NCBI GenBank assembly: GCA_965263485.1
Contig: CBDHHO010000001.1
Location: 682,001 to 746,000, forward strand
Direction: 5' to 3'
Origin: Haliotispira sp965263485
GTDB lineage: Bacteria > Spirochaetota > Spirochaetia > SP-2023
Length of the DNA stretch: 64,000 nt
Part shown: one piece after another, positions 1 through 8,230 of the stretch
Numbering within the stretch: the stretch's first letter is position 1
How the letters are laid out: each line of letters opens with the position of its first letter
Position numbers and translations under genes: made by a program
The notes under the pieces: generated by a model
What the model was told of the DNA's origin: nothing
Database searches by the model: none
What the model saw: the letters and a program-made list of their open reading frames with translations, nothing else

Positions 1-444
1 GATTTCAGTGGTATGGGCGCTTTCATCGACCAAAAACGGGCCCAGCAAGCTGTTTGCGAGCATGTGGAAAAACTGCGAATCAAAACTCCGTCCGTACATC
101 AGCAGGTCACCAAGCTCTCGGGCGGCAATCAGCAGAAAGTTGTCATTGCGAGGTGGCTGATCAACGATGCCCAGATACTGATTTTTGATGAGCCTACGCG
201 CGGGATTGACGTGGGAGCCAAAAACGAAATCTACATTCTGATGAACCAATTGGTGCAGCAAGGCAAATCGATCATCATGATCTCCTCCGAGCTGCCGGAA
301 ATTCTGCATATGAGCGACAGGGTTATGGTAATGTGCGAAGGCTCCATCACCGGCGAGCTGGATATCTACGGACTCAGTCAACAGACCGTTATGCAATATG
401 CCACTCAGCCACTTGAGGCCCGCAATGAAGCCGGGGAGGCATAA
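1..444 (+). CDS. Sugar ABC transporter ATP-binding protein, C-terminal part
   Basis: This is the tail of a gene that begins before the window, and the reading frame is open from base 1. The sequence shows the ABC signature in the form LSGGNQQK (about nt 115-138), which is the form typical of the second nucleotide-binding domain of RbsA/MglA/XylG-type monosaccharide importers. It is followed by a Walker B stretch, ILIFDEPTRGIDVG. A permease gene starts 2 bases after the stop, which fits an operon. From family knowledge, the protein would energise uptake of a monosaccharide at the inner face of the membrane. The substrate (ribose, galactose, autoinducer-2 or another) cannot be read from this fragment. 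Confidence 0.9.
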   Translation, partial: DFSGMGAFIDQKRAQQAVCEHVEKLRIKTPSVHQQVTKLSGGNQQKVVIARWLINDAQILIFDEPTRGIDVGAKNEIYILMNQLVQQGKSIIMISSELPEILHMSDRVMVMCEGSITGELDIYGLSQQTVMQYATQPLEARNEAGEA

Positions 445-446
445 GC

Positions 447-1487
447 ATGTGGGCAGATGTTGACCGCAAGAATCTGGCCAGCCTGTTGCAACGCTTTCTG
501 GCTCCGGCTTCCTTGGTCATTCTGTACATTTTTTTTGCGCTGTTTGGCCGGAATTTTCTCTCGTATTCCTCTTTGATCAATATTCTGGATGCTTCGTACT
601 ATATCGGCTTCCTGGCCATCGGAGTCACCTTCGTGATCATCGCAGGAGGCATTGACCTGTCCTGCGGCACGGTGCTGATGGCTTCGGCGCTTGCCGGGGG
701 TACTGCGTATAAGTCCTGGGGCTGGCCCATGTGGCTGGCCCTGCTGCTGATTTTGGGCACAGCACTGCTCTTTGGCGTGTTCAACGGGCTGATGGTGACG
801 CGGCTGAAGATCCCCCCCTTTATCGCCACTCTGGGCACCATGATGATTGCCATGGGCGCGGGTTCCATTATCTCCAACGTGCGCAGCGCCACCTTTCCCA
901 CCCGCTCAGAGCCCGATGGCTGGTTTAAGGATGTCTTCAAATACCTAGGAGATACAGCCATCATTCCCACCGGCTTCTTTGTGCTGCTGCTGCTTGCTCT
1001 CATCTGCCATATCACACTGACCAGTACCAAAATGGGGCGCTACATCTTTGCGATCGGCTCCAATAAGCAAGCCGCACATTTATCGGGAATCAATGTGGCC
1101 CGCTGGGAGTTTATGAGCTACCTTATCAGCGGCCTGATGGCCGGAATCGGAGCCATTGCCTTTGCCGCAGTCTACACAACGGTACTGCCCGCGCAAGGCC
1201 AGGGCTTTGAATTGTATGCCATCGCCGGAGCCGTTATTGGCGGCACCTCCTTGTCGGGAGGCATCGGCTCGGTATTTGGCACGCTGATCGGAGTCTATAT
1301 TATGAGCACCTTGCGTGTGGGTCTGCCTTCCATGGATTTGCAGTCCCATTACCAGACTTTTTTCACCGGTGTGGTGGTGATCGGGGCGGTGTTGCTGGAC
1401 TTGTATCGCAACAACAAGGCCAAGCAGGTCCGTCTGCGCTACGCCCGGATGCGCAGACAAGAGAAACGGGACAAGCAGCAAAGTTAA
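447..1487 (+). CDS. Sugar ABC transporter permease, RbsC/YjfF family
   Basis: The 346-residue protein is strongly hydrophobic, with about 8-10 predicted membrane segments. It carries family hallmarks such as GVTFVIIAGGIDLSCGTVL and AIAGAVIGGTSLSGGIGSVFG, seen in the BPD_transp_2 permeases of ribose/galactose-type importers. The start ATG follows GGGGAGG at a good ribosome-binding distance, 2 bases after the ATPase stop, so translation is probably coupled. The C-terminus is a basic cytoplasmic tail. It forms the membrane channel for the upstream ATPase. The matching binding protein is probably the gene at 3334, with two unrelated genes in between. Confidence 0.93.
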   Translation: MWADVDRKNLASLLQRFLAPASLVILYIFFALFGRNFLSYSSLINILDASYYIGFLAIGVTFVIIAGGIDLSCGTVLMASALAGGTAYKSWGWPMWLALLLILGTALLFGVFNGLMVTRLKIPPFIATLGTMMIAMGAGSIISNVRSATFPTRSEPDGWFKDVFKYLGDTAIIPTGFFVLLLLALICHITLTSTKMGRYIFAIGSNKQAAHLSGINVARWEFMSYLISGLMAGIGAIAFAAVYTTVLPAQGQGFELYAIAGAVIGGTSLSGGIGSVFGTLIGVYIMSTLRVGLPSMDLQSHYQTFFTGVVVIGAVLLDLYRNNKAKQVRLRYARMRRQEKRDKQQS

Positions 1488-1551
1488 GGGAGATCTCTAA
1501 AAATTCGCTAAATCTCAGCGATCCACATCAAAAGCAAATTTTTGGAGATTT
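1488..1551. mobile_element. Degraded family A mini-element remnant
   Basis: It begins directly after the permease stop codon with GGGAGATCTCTAAAAATTCG. It ends with GCAAATTTTTGGAGATTT, a mutated form of the family A right end (GAATTTTTAGAGGTNCCC). The interior (ATCTCAGCGATCCACATC) matches the right part of the intact copy at 29159-29332. Its right end adjoins the lipoprotein cassette that follows. Confidence 0.6.
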
Positions 1552-1712
1552 TCTTACGATTTTCTTGCCCTCCGCCGGAAAAGTGTATATTCTCAAGGAG
1601 AACAATCTATTTTATAATTCCTGTTTGCTCTTTTATTGAGACCATTCTGACTTTCGTCAGAACATCATCTTTATGCATTATTTTGCATAATAATACCTAG
1701 GAGTATTGCACC
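1552..1712 (+). promoter_or_regulatory. Cassette promoter and structured 5' leader, copy 1
   Basis: This region is repeated with high similarity at 21480-21643 and 55160-55322. A promoter is visible as TTCTCA (1590-1595), a 17-base spacer and TATAAT (1613-1618). The predicted leader of about 90 nt holds two hairpins. The first is TTCTGAC-TTTC-GTCAGAA (1645-1662). The second is TTATGCA-TTATTT-TGCATAA (1671-1690). They precede TAGGAG and the ATG at 1713. The first stem changes sequence between loci while largely keeping its pairing, which suggests a function in RNA. Confidence 0.7.
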
Positions 1713-2421
1713 ATGAAACACAAATTTAGTAAAATTCGCGCATCGCGCATCGCGCATCGCGCATCGCGCATCGCGCATCGCGGCCCGTGAATCAAGGCTA
1801 TACCGCAGAAAAATATATTTTTCTGCGGCCTTTTTGCGCCCGTTTGCCCTCCTTCTCTTTTCGGCCCTTCTGCTCGGCTGCGACCCGCCCGATGATGGGT
1901 CCTCTCAAGGACCTGATCAGAATCCGAGCCAGAATCCCGATGACAACCCGAATCAGAACCCACCCCCGCTCGCACATCCTTACGCCGGTAAAATTTATCG
2001 GGTTAGCGTAGTCGATGCGGGAACTTTGGGGGAGGGCGTTGCCGACATAACTCCCAGAGCAGTAGCGGCCAATGAGGTTATTCTGGAACTCCGCATTGCA
2101 AATAACGGCCAAATGGATATCTATGATGTGGATACCAATGGAACGACAGGAGATAAATGGGGTAGTTCCGTATACTTTGATTACAGACCCCAGAACCCTG
2201 GTGCTGTTGGAAATGACGGAAGTATCAGTTCGATGAATGTAGTTTTGAATAATTCCGGGAGTGTCAGCTATCTTTCTACGCAGAATCTGGCATTTGACGG
2301 TTCCGACCCTCTGAAACTGAATGACACCACAGCAAGTAATGGATTCATTGCAGTGAAGAAACTAGGTTTACGAGACCCCTATGTTTCAATTTCTGTAAAA
2401 ATTGTTCTCACTAATTCTTAG
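1713..2421 (+). CDS. Phase-variable lipoprotein, currently out of frame (OFF)
   Basis: The ATG at 1713 has a good ribosome-binding site and opens MKHKFSKI followed by six CGCGCAT units. In the present frame it stops at TGA after 25 codons. The lipoprotein body is open in another frame and contains a signal peptide with lipobox (FALLLFSALLLGC, then DPPDDG) and a mature domain of about 175 residues of unknown family ending at 2421. The distance from the ATG to the body is 1 modulo 3, so loss of one 7-bp unit or gain of two would join the frames. A TTG at 1834 could start the body directly but has no clear ribosome-binding site. A strong terminator follows. Function is unknown; a surface or periplasmic location is inferred from the lipobox. 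Confidence 0.65.
1737..1782 (+). repeat. Heptanucleotide tract, 6 x CGCGCAT plus CGCG
   Basis: Six perfect 7-bp units at 1737-1778, plus a partial unit, sit inside the 5' coding region between the start codon and the signal peptide. Three units encode RASRIAH. A change of one unit shifts the frame, so the tract can act as a slippage switch. Confidence 0.9.
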
Positions 2422-2446
2422 TTGTGGAGTAAAAGCTTTCCAGCTC

Positions 2447-2490
2447 TGAGCCCCGGGCCCCGGAGGGTATCCGGGGCCCGGGCTCTTTAA
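2447..2490 (+). terminator. Rho-independent terminator after lipoprotein copy 1
   Basis: A very GC-rich hairpin (GAGCCCCGGGCCCCGG, loop AGGGTAT, then CCGGGGCCCGGGCTC) is followed by TTTAAT. It lies about 25 bases after the lipoprotein stop at 2421. Confidence 0.8.
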
Positions 2491-2526
2491 TGGGGAGTTT
2501 GTGCAAAACGTTCCCTGAATTTATTT

Positions 2527-2585
2527 TATAACCACGAAAAGCACGAAAGCCACGAAAAAAGCAATTTTTGTGTTTTCGTGGTTCT
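2527..2585. repeat. ACCACGAAAA inverted-repeat element, copy 1
   Basis: An imperfect inverted repeat begins AACCACGAAAAGCACGAAAG and ends TTTTCGTGGTT. A second copy lies at 23741-23806. It could form a hairpin upstream of the protease gene. Its role is unknown. Confidence 0.6.
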
Positions 2586-2616
2586 CATTCGGTAAAGGCC
2601 CCGGAAAGAGGAAATC

Positions 2617-3087
2617 ATGGGCTTGGTATACGCAGAAATTGAATTGATCAACGCGGGAGATTTGGAACTCCAGCGCCGGGGCTACATCGTCGAAAGCGAA
2701 GTGAAGCGGGCGAAAGTAACTGCACTGGTGGACAGCGGAGCATACATGCTCTGTATCAATGAACACCTGCGCCAGCAATTGGATCTGGCATTGCAGGATC
2801 GTCAGGAAGTGGAACTGGCGGACGGCAGTCTGGCCCAATATGATATAGTGGGACCAATTAAAGTTTGCTTTGAAAATCGTCTCACCTCCTGCAACGCCTT
2901 GGTATTTCCCGGCGAGGCGGAAATCCTGCTGGGAGCCATCTCGATGGAAGACATGGATGTGTTGATCGAGCCTAGGACCCAGAAATTGGTCGTCAATCCG
3001 GCCAACCCGTATATGGCGAAGAAAAAAGTGAAGGGAACCTCTAAAAATTCGCTTTTCTTGCGCAGCTATTTTGGAGCGAGGAAGTGA
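2617..3087 (+). CDS. Clan AA (retropepsin-like) aspartic protease domain protein
   Basis: The 156-residue protein carries a single aspartic protease half, with the catalytic motif ALVDSGAYMLCI near residue 37 and a later hydrophobic motif, EILLGAISMEDMDVLIEP. Family members of this size are thought to act as dimers, as retroviral proteases do. GAGGAAATC precedes the ATG. The expected C-terminus is near NPANPYMAKKKVK. The last 19 or so residues (from GTSKNS on) are encoded by a family A mobile element inserted at 3033, which also supplies the stop codon. Its substrate is unknown. It lies between the sugar permease and the binding protein genes without obvious functional connection. Confidence 0.82.
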   Translation: MGLVYAEIELINAGDLELQRRGYIVESEVKRAKVTALVDSGAYMLCINEHLRQQLDLALQDRQEVELADGSLAQYDIVGPIKVCFENRLTSCNALVFPGEAEILLGAISMEDMDVLIEPRTQKLVVNPANPYMAKKKVKGTSKNSLFLRSYFGARK

Positions 3088-3187
3088 GGCCGAAGAATAC
3101 TTTGTTGTGTGGTAAGGCTTTGCTGAGTAAGCGATTCGGCAATAAGATCGCCGCTTCAAGCCCAGAATGGAATTTTTAGAGGTTCCC
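3033..3187. mobile_element. Family A mini-element, intact, 155 bp
   Basis: The element has perfect 18-bp terminal inverted repeats: GGGAACCTCTAAAAATTC (3033-3050) and GAATTTTTAGAGGTTCCC (3170-3187). It has no coding capacity for a transposase. The interior (GGAGCGAGGAAGTGAGGCCG and a following CTTTGTTGT stretch) recurs in inverse orientation in the copies at 47623 and 52477. It overlaps the 3' end of the protease gene. Confidence 0.85.
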
Positions 3188-3333
3188 TTATATACGGCAC
3201 CAGGCGAGATCTTTTGAATTGTTTCGCCTGCGCGGAGGAGGTGGATACAGGGAAACCGGTAATATTTTTGCATTGAACTGGCAGTTGATACACTATTACA
3301 AGAGAGAAGGCATGCTCTCGAAAAGGATATATT

Positions 3334-4416
3334 ATGAAAAAAGTTTTGCTCACTTCACTGATCTTGCTCTCATGGGCCTTATTGGCGGCTCCGCCCCTGT
3401 TCTCGCGCGGAAGCAGCGGCAAGCCCTATATTGCTGTAGTCTCTAAGGGAGAGCAACACGATTTCTGGCAGCAGGTCAAGCGCGGCGCACAGGATGCCGC
3501 CCAAAAATATAATGTCGACATGACTTTTGAAGGACCTCCCTCCGAAAGCGATGTCCAGATCCAGGTGGAGATGCTCAACAACGCCATCGCCAAAGCACCG
3601 GTTGCCATCGCCTTGGCCGCTTTGGACACCAGGTCCGTACTCGACCAGCTCAAAGAGCTGAGGGCCCAAAAGATTCCGGTTGTCGGTTTTGACTCCGGTG
3701 TACCCGAAGCGCCAGCAGGCTCTATTGTTGCCAACGCTTCCACCGACAACTACGTCGCTGCCGGTGTGGCGGCTCAGAAAATGTTCGAAGAGATCCGCTC
3801 AGCCGTTACGACAGCTACAGTGGCAAAGCCCGCCAAAATTGTGGTCATGAACCAAGATGCCACAGGAGAATCCCTGCTCAGTCGCGGCAAGGGTTTCCGC
3901 GATGAGATGCTCAGACTGCTCGTTGGCGCAGGCATTTCCCAAATTGATATTGCTGTGATTGGCAACCCGGCATATATTGCTGCCGAGAGCCCGACTTCCG
4001 GCAAGAGAGTCTTTATCGAAATGATCGTGCCGGCATCTACGAGCAACACCGATGCCACCGCCTCGGCCTCTGCTGTGCTCAACAAGGTTGCTTCGGACAA
4101 TATCCTGGGCATCTTCTGCTCCAACGAGGCCACGGTCAAGGGCCTGCTGGCCGCCACCAATGATGGAGCGGATCTGGGCGAGAACAAACTGACAGTGATT
4201 GGCTACGATGCCGGCGCCGGTCAGAAAAACGCGGTGCGCAAAGGCTATTTTACCGGATCAATCACACAGGATCCCTATTCGATTGGCTACAAGGCGGTCG
4301 AACTGGCATATCAGGCTTATTCAGGCGAGGCTGTATCCGATGTCGATACCGGGGCCAAATACTATACGGCAAAAAACATGGACGATGTGGACATCGCACC
4401 GCTGCTCTATGATTAG
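3334..4416 (+). CDS. Periplasmic sugar-binding protein of ABC transporter
   Basis: This 360-residue protein has an N-terminal signal peptide (MKKVLLTSLILLSWALLAAP) without a lipobox Cys, so it is probably a soluble periplasmic protein. The mature part starts YIAVVSKGEQHDFWQQV, which is the first strand and helix of the Peripla_BP_4 (RbsB/YtfQ-like) fold. Further fold motifs are VVGFDSG and VIGYDAG. AAGGA precedes the ATG. It is the likely ligand-binding partner of the ATPase and permease at 1-1487. In this family the binding-protein gene usually sits next to those genes, so the lipoprotein and protease loci in between look like later insertions. The exact sugar is not known. Confidence 0.88.
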   Translation: MKKVLLTSLILLSWALLAAPPLFSRGSSGKPYIAVVSKGEQHDFWQQVKRGAQDAAQKYNVDMTFEGPPSESDVQIQVEMLNNAIAKAPVAIALAALDTRSVLDQLKELRAQKIPVVGFDSGVPEAPAGSIVANASTDNYVAAGVAAQKMFEEIRSAVTTATVAKPAKIVVMNQDATGESLLSRGKGFRDEMLRLLVGAGISQIDIAVIGNPAYIAAESPTSGKRVFIEMIVPASTSNTDATASASAVLNKVASDNILGIFCSNEATVKGLLAATNDGADLGENKLTVIGYDAGAGQKNAVRKGYFTGSITQDPYSIGYKAVELAYQAYSGEAVSDVDTGAKYYTAKNMDDVDIAPLLYD

Positions 4417-4432
4417 GTTCGCGGCACTCTAA

Positions 4433-4790
4433 AAAATGGAAAAAATGGGGGAAATGGGGAAAAAATGAAATAAATAAAAAAATAGGTTCCTCGACACAAT
4501 TTGCATTTCCGCCCTTCGTGCCTCTTATTATATGGAGAGATTCTACGGAACTCAGGCGGCGCAGGCATATTGGGTAGTCCTTCGCAGGGGGCCTTTACCG
4601 AAGTGAGACTGGGGGGCTTGGCCTTTTACGGTTACTGGGTGCGGTAGAACTTCAATCTGAGCGCGGAGCGCGAAGATTGGAAATTCTAGGTGTACCGAAG
4701 TACCGGGCTGAAAGAAGACAAACAGGATTCTGTGAGGGGGTCGGCCAACAGATTCCCGCCGCCGCTGATATATCCCCGTCCCTCTTTTAA
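4433..4790. other. Non-coding stretch with repeat fragments
   Basis: No supportable gene is seen. It starts with a purine-rich run of GGAAAAAATGG-like blocks. The segment around 4540-4610 (GGGTAGTCCTTCGCAGGG and its surroundings) recurs at about 23680-23740, and its first part also resembles 21380-21450. From about 4732 it matches the sequence upstream of the second Rpn copy (from about 5787), marking the border of a tandem duplication. Confidence 0.6.
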
Positions 4791-4819
4791 TTGCGCTGTA
4801 CGGACAAAACAGCTATATT
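4791..4819 (+). promoter_or_regulatory. Promoter of Rpn gene 1, apparently leaderless
   Basis: TTGCGC (4791-4796), a 17-base spacer and TATATT (4814-4819) form a near-consensus promoter. Only six bases (GAAGCC) separate the -10 box from the ATG at 4826, which places the expected transcription start on the start codon. No Shine-Dalgarno sequence is present. Confidence 0.6.
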
Positions 4820-4825
4820 GAAGCC

Positions 4826-5779
4826 ATGGCAAGTTGCGACAGCGCGTACAAATACCTGTTTTCGAACCCGGCAATCCTGTGCAAACTCATCCACGCCTTC
4901 GTTGAGGCGGATTTTAGCGCCAAAATCCAGCCCGACAGCCTGCGCAAACTCGACCCGTCTCACCTCTCTGCCACGCTCCAGCAGCGCGAATCGGACCTGC
5001 TCTATGAGGTGCGCCTGGATAACCAAACAGCCTATCTGTATATCCTGCTCGAATTCCAGTCCACAGCCCCCAAGCATATGGCCATCCGCCTGCTCAGCTA
5101 TATATCCCTGTTTTACGAACGCCTCATCAAGGAAGGCAAAAACAGCAAAGGCAAGTTGCCCCCGGTATTTCCGTTGGTGCTCTACAACGGAGACCGCCCT
5201 TGGAATGCGCCCCGCAGCACCAGCGAACTGATCAGCAGCAACGAAATACCCGCAAAATACCTACCCCACTTTCAATATGCTCTCATTGACGAGAAGCGCA
5301 TCCCCGACCCAAAAATCCACAAATTGCACAACCTCATCAGCGCGGTAATTTGTGCCGAGAAGTACGGCAGACCGGGGGAGTGGGAAGCGCGAATCCCGCA
5401 AATCATAGAATTCCTGCGCGATGAACCCGGGCCCGAAATCACCATTTTCAGGCGCTGGATTGCCCTGCTGTTTGGCGAGGGCATGAACGAATCAGAATAC
5501 AATCAAATCACCGCACCAGAGGAGGTACAAAGGATGTTGGCAACACTGGCAGACGATCTGAGAGCTGAAGGCAGACAAGAAGGCCGGGAAGAAGGTCGGG
5601 AAGAAGGTCGGGAAGAAGGCCGGGAAGAAGGCCGGGAAGAAGGCCGGGAAGAAGGACGGGAAGAAGGACGGCGTGAAGCTGCCCGGAAAATGAAAGAATC
5701 CGGGCTGTCGATTGAACAGATTTCAAGGTTTACCGGTCTGAGCCACCGCGAAATTACCGGGCTGAAAGAGGGCGAATAG
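4826..5779 (+). CDS. Rpn family PD-(D/E)XK nuclease / putative transposase
   Basis: The 317-residue protein shows the N-terminal block MASCDSAYKYLFSNPAIL and the nuclease core SDLLYEVRL...AYLYILLEFQS, the D...ExQ form of the PD-(D/E)XK site in recombination-promoting nucleases (RpnA family, PF04754-like). The later part FPLVLYNGDRPW is also typical. Near residues 250-283 there is an EGRE repeat predicted to be a charged helix. A small C-terminal helix-turn-helix-like motif follows (SIEQISRFTGLSHREITGL). From family knowledge these proteins cut DNA and raise RecA-independent recombination. This is the only intact copy of three in the window. It is the upstream member of a tandem duplication with the copy at 5881. 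Confidence 0.85.
   Translation: MASCDSAYKYLFSNPAILCKLIHAFVEADFSAKIQPDSLRKLDPSHLSATLQQRESDLLYEVRLDNQTAYLYILLEFQSTAPKHMAIRLLSYISLFYERLIKEGKNSKGKLPPVFPLVLYNGDRPWNAPRSTSELISSNEIPAKYLPHFQYALIDEKRIPDPKIHKLHNLISAVICAEKYGRPGEWEARIPQIIEFLRDEPGPEITIFRRWIALLFGEGMNESEYNQITAPEEVQRMLATLADDLRAEGRQEGREEGREEGREEGREEGREEGREEGREEGRREAARKMKESGLSIEQISRFTGLSHREITGLKEGE
5579..5672 (+). repeat. 12-bp in-frame tandem repeat encoding EGRE
   Basis: About eight units of a 12-bp motif (GAAGGCCGGGAA and close variants) code for Glu-Gly-Arg-Glu. The paralogue at 5881 has only about two to three units, so copy number differs between copies. A 12-bp step keeps the frame, so it changes length but does not switch the gene. 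Confidence 0.85.
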
Positions 5780-5845
5780 AAAGCCTGTGAGGGGATCGGC
5801 CAACAGATTGCTGCCGCCGCTGATATATCCCCGTCCCTCTTTTAA

Positions 5846-5874
5846 TTGCGCTGTACGGACAAAACAGCTATATT
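5846..5874 (+). promoter_or_regulatory. Promoter of Rpn copy 2, apparently leaderless
   Basis: TTGCGC (5846-5851), a 17-base spacer and TATATT (5869-5874) are followed by GAAGCC and the ATG at 5881. It is identical to the promoter of copy 1 and was duplicated with it. Confidence 0.55.
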
Positions 5875-5880
5875 GAAGCC

Positions 5881-6536
5881 ATGGCAAGTTGCGACAGTGC
5901 TTACAAATACCTGTTCTCGAACCCGGCAATCCTGTGCAAACTCATCCACGCCTTCGTTGAGGAGGACTTTAGCACCAAAATCCAGCCCGACAGCCTGCGC
6001 AAACTCGACCCGTCCCACCTCTCTGCCACGCTCCAGCAGCGCGAATCGGACCTGCTCTATGAGGTGCGCCTGGACAGCCAAGACAATCAAGATAACCAAA
6101 CAGCCTATCTGTATATCCTGCTCGAATTCCAGTCCACAGCCCCCAAGCATATGGCCATCCGCCTGCTCAGCTATATATCCCTGTTTTACGAACGCCTCAT
6201 CAAGGAAGGCAAAAACAGCAAAGGCAAGTTGCCCCCGGTATTTCCAGATGAACCCGGGCTGGAAATCACCATTTTCAGGCGCTGGATTGCCTTGCTGTTT
6301 GGCGAGGGCATGAACGAGTCAGAATACAATCAAATCACCGCAGCAGAGGAGGTACAAAGGATGTTGGCGACACTGGCAGACGATCTAAGAGCTGAAGGCA
6401 GACAAGAAGGCAGGGAAGAAGGCCGGGAAGAAGGCAGACAAGAAACCGCAAAAAACCTGTTGGAAATGCACATAAGCATCAAGCAAATAGCCCGGCAACC
6501 GGACTCAGCGAAGCGGAAATCCGGCAGTTGCAATGA
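5881..6536 (+). pseudogene. Rpn family nuclease, copy 2, with internal deletion and frameshift
   Basis: The first 120 or so residues are nearly identical to the gene at 4826. Then PPVFP joins directly to DEPGLEITIF, so about 80 residues found in copy 1 are missing. The DNA deletion is in frame. Near the 3' end the frame is lost at IKQIARQ. In the next frame the expected ending ATGLSEAEIRQLQ and a TGA stop appear at 6534-6536. Read literally, the ORF runs on to 6780 through repeat sequence. The nuclease core residues are still present, so a shortened product could be made, but I read it as a decaying duplicate. Confidence 0.75.
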
Positions 6537-6539
6537 GAC

Positions 6540-6963
6540 TGGTTATGTCCACGCCGCCTCGAATGGAGAAGCATGGAAGAATGGGAAGGCCCGTGCGCAG
6601 CAAGGCCCGACCTTCCCTTTAAGCAAGAGTCTGCTGCCTCTCCTGACGGTGGTAAATGGCACATCGAAGCAGGCCGTTTGCCACAAACCCTGCCACAAGG
6701 CAGAACCTCTGCTCCGTGAAAAAGACCGAGTCTGGCTTAGCATCTTTCTATGGTGGGGAGTTTTTAGAGATCCCCTTTAGAGATGCCCTTCGGTGGGATT
6801 TGTAGCGAGGCTCTGCCGCCGTCTTGCCAACATCGGAAAAGCTTTGCCATCCAGCAAGAAATGCATGGCTTGTTCGTTGTCGTGTAGAGAGAAAATCAAT
6901 CTTGCGAATTCCGGCCCGACCTGATTCCGGCAAGCAGGACGGGGAAATCGCAGGAGTCTGAAA
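6540..6963. other. Repeat debris between Rpn copy 2 and moeA
   Basis: No gene is supported. About 6590-6625 resembles the units of the tandem arrays at 31409 and 54774 in inverse orientation. The segment 6640-6720 resembles the interior of the family A copy at 52477, also inverted. Around 6755-6790 lie two overlapping family A end fragments (TTTTTAGAGATCCCCTTTAG). The moeA ribosome-binding site (AGGAG) is at the right edge. Confidence 0.5.
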
Positions 6964-8214
6964 ATGGATTCAAAAATGCTCAGTACAGAAAAAGCCTTGG
7001 CCATCGTCAAGCGTGAGGCCAAGATCTTGTTCCAGCAGCAGGGTGCCGTAGAACAGCTCCGGCTCGATTCCGAGGCAGAGGTTGTGGGCAGGGTGCTCGC
7101 CGAAGACCTGAGAGCCCCTGCCGATGTGCCGGGGTTTTACAACAGTGCTATGGACGGCTATGTGCTCCATACGGAGGATGTCCGTTACGGTGCGAGTTCC
7201 CCCCCAGGCAGCTCAGAGCCCATTCCCATTGTCGGAGAGGTCGCTGCGGGAGAACTGCCTCAGCTCTTGCCTCCCGGCGGCTGCCTTCGTATTTTTACCG
7301 GGGCGCCGGTTCCCGAGTACGGTAATGTCATTGTGCCGAAAGAAGATTGCATTGTAGAAAACGGCAGTATCCTGATCCGTGGGCCCAGGCCCTCTGAAGG
7401 CAAACATATCAGGGCCAAAGACCTTGTTTTCTCTGCGGGTGCCCTGATCTGCCCCCGTGGCCGTAGCATCAACGCAGAGCTGCTCAGTGTCTTGGCTTCG
7501 GCCGGAATTGTAGAACTTCCGGTGTATCGCAGGGTGCGAATTGCGCTGTGCATCACCGGAGATGAGCTGGTCAGCCCTGGTGAGCCGTTGCAGTGTGGTC
7601 AGATTTATGACTCAAACCAGATTCTGCTACGCCAGCTCTGCCAGTCATTCCACTGTGAATTGCTTGCGGTCGTCCGCTTGAAAGATGATTACGAGCAAAC
7701 GAAAGAAAAGCTCCTTGAGCTGAGCGGACAGGCTGACTGCCTCATTTGCTCAGGAGGGATTTCTGTCGGAGACAGGGACTACATTCAAAAGTTTATGAGC
7801 GAAGAGGCCGAGATCCGCATTCACAAGGTGGCGATTAAGCCGGGGAAACCTTTTAGCTTCGGTTTACTGGCAAATAAGGGCTGGTCTTGCCCGGTTTTCT
7901 GCCTGCCGGGGAATCCTCTGTCTGCCTACATATGCTTCCAGTACTTCGTTATCCCCTTCCTCAAGCTCCGCCAGGGACACTCGGACTACCCGCATCGGTT
8001 TCTCGTTGTAAAAGCCCCGGAAGATTTGCCGGTAAATGCCAGAACACAGTTTCTCTTTGCGAGTTATGACTGGAACAGCGGAAGGATTTCCATCTGTGCA
8101 GAACAGAGCTCTGCAGCGCTACAGAACCTGGTGAACGCCAACGGAGCTTTGTTTGTGGAGGCGGGTCGGCAAGTTTCCATGGGGCAGGATTTGCCTTTTT
8201 TATTCTTTTCCTGA
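6964..8214 (+). CDS. moeA: Molybdopterin molybdenumtransferase MoeA
   Basis: The 416-residue protein has the expected length and order for MoeA. The N-terminal domain contains the motif DVPGFYNSAMDGYVL near residue 55. The MoCF-binding domain contains ITGDELVSPGEPLQCGQIYDSN and SGGISVGDRDYIQ, followed by KPGKPFSFG and CLPGNPLSAY. MoeA inserts molybdate into adenylated molybdopterin in the last step of cofactor synthesis in the cytoplasm. AGGAG lies 8-10 bases before the ATG. No other molybdenum gene is in the window, so which enzyme uses the cofactor here is unknown. It is convergent with the gene at 8383. Confidence 0.94.
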   Translation: MDSKMLSTEKALAIVKREAKILFQQQGAVEQLRLDSEAEVVGRVLAEDLRAPADVPGFYNSAMDGYVLHTEDVRYGASSPPGSSEPIPIVGEVAAGELPQLLPPGGCLRIFTGAPVPEYGNVIVPKEDCIVENGSILIRGPRPSEGKHIRAKDLVFSAGALICPRGRSINAELLSVLASAGIVELPVYRRVRIALCITGDELVSPGEPLQCGQIYDSNQILLRQLCQSFHCELLAVVRLKDDYEQTKEKLLELSGQADCLICSGGISVGDRDYIQKFMSEEAEIRIHKVAIKPGKPFSFGLLANKGWSCPVFCLPGNPLSAYICFQYFVIPFLKLRQGHSDYPHRFLVVKAPEDLPVNARTQFLFASYDWNSGRISICAEQSSAALQNLVNANGALFVEAGRQVSMGQDLPFLFFS

Positions 8215-8230
8215 TGGCCCCTCTCATGAT

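Noticed and set aside
1834..2421. Lipoprotein copy 1 as a normal gene starting at the TTG at 1834
   Set aside because: The TTG lacks a ribosome-binding site, and the signal peptide would lose its basic n-region. The paralogue at 21644 shows that the natural start is upstream of the repeat. It cannot be fully excluded.
2521..3273. 250-residue minus-strand frame opposite the protease gene
   Set aside because: No domain or ribosome-binding site. It crosses a mobile element and lies antisense to a clear protease gene.
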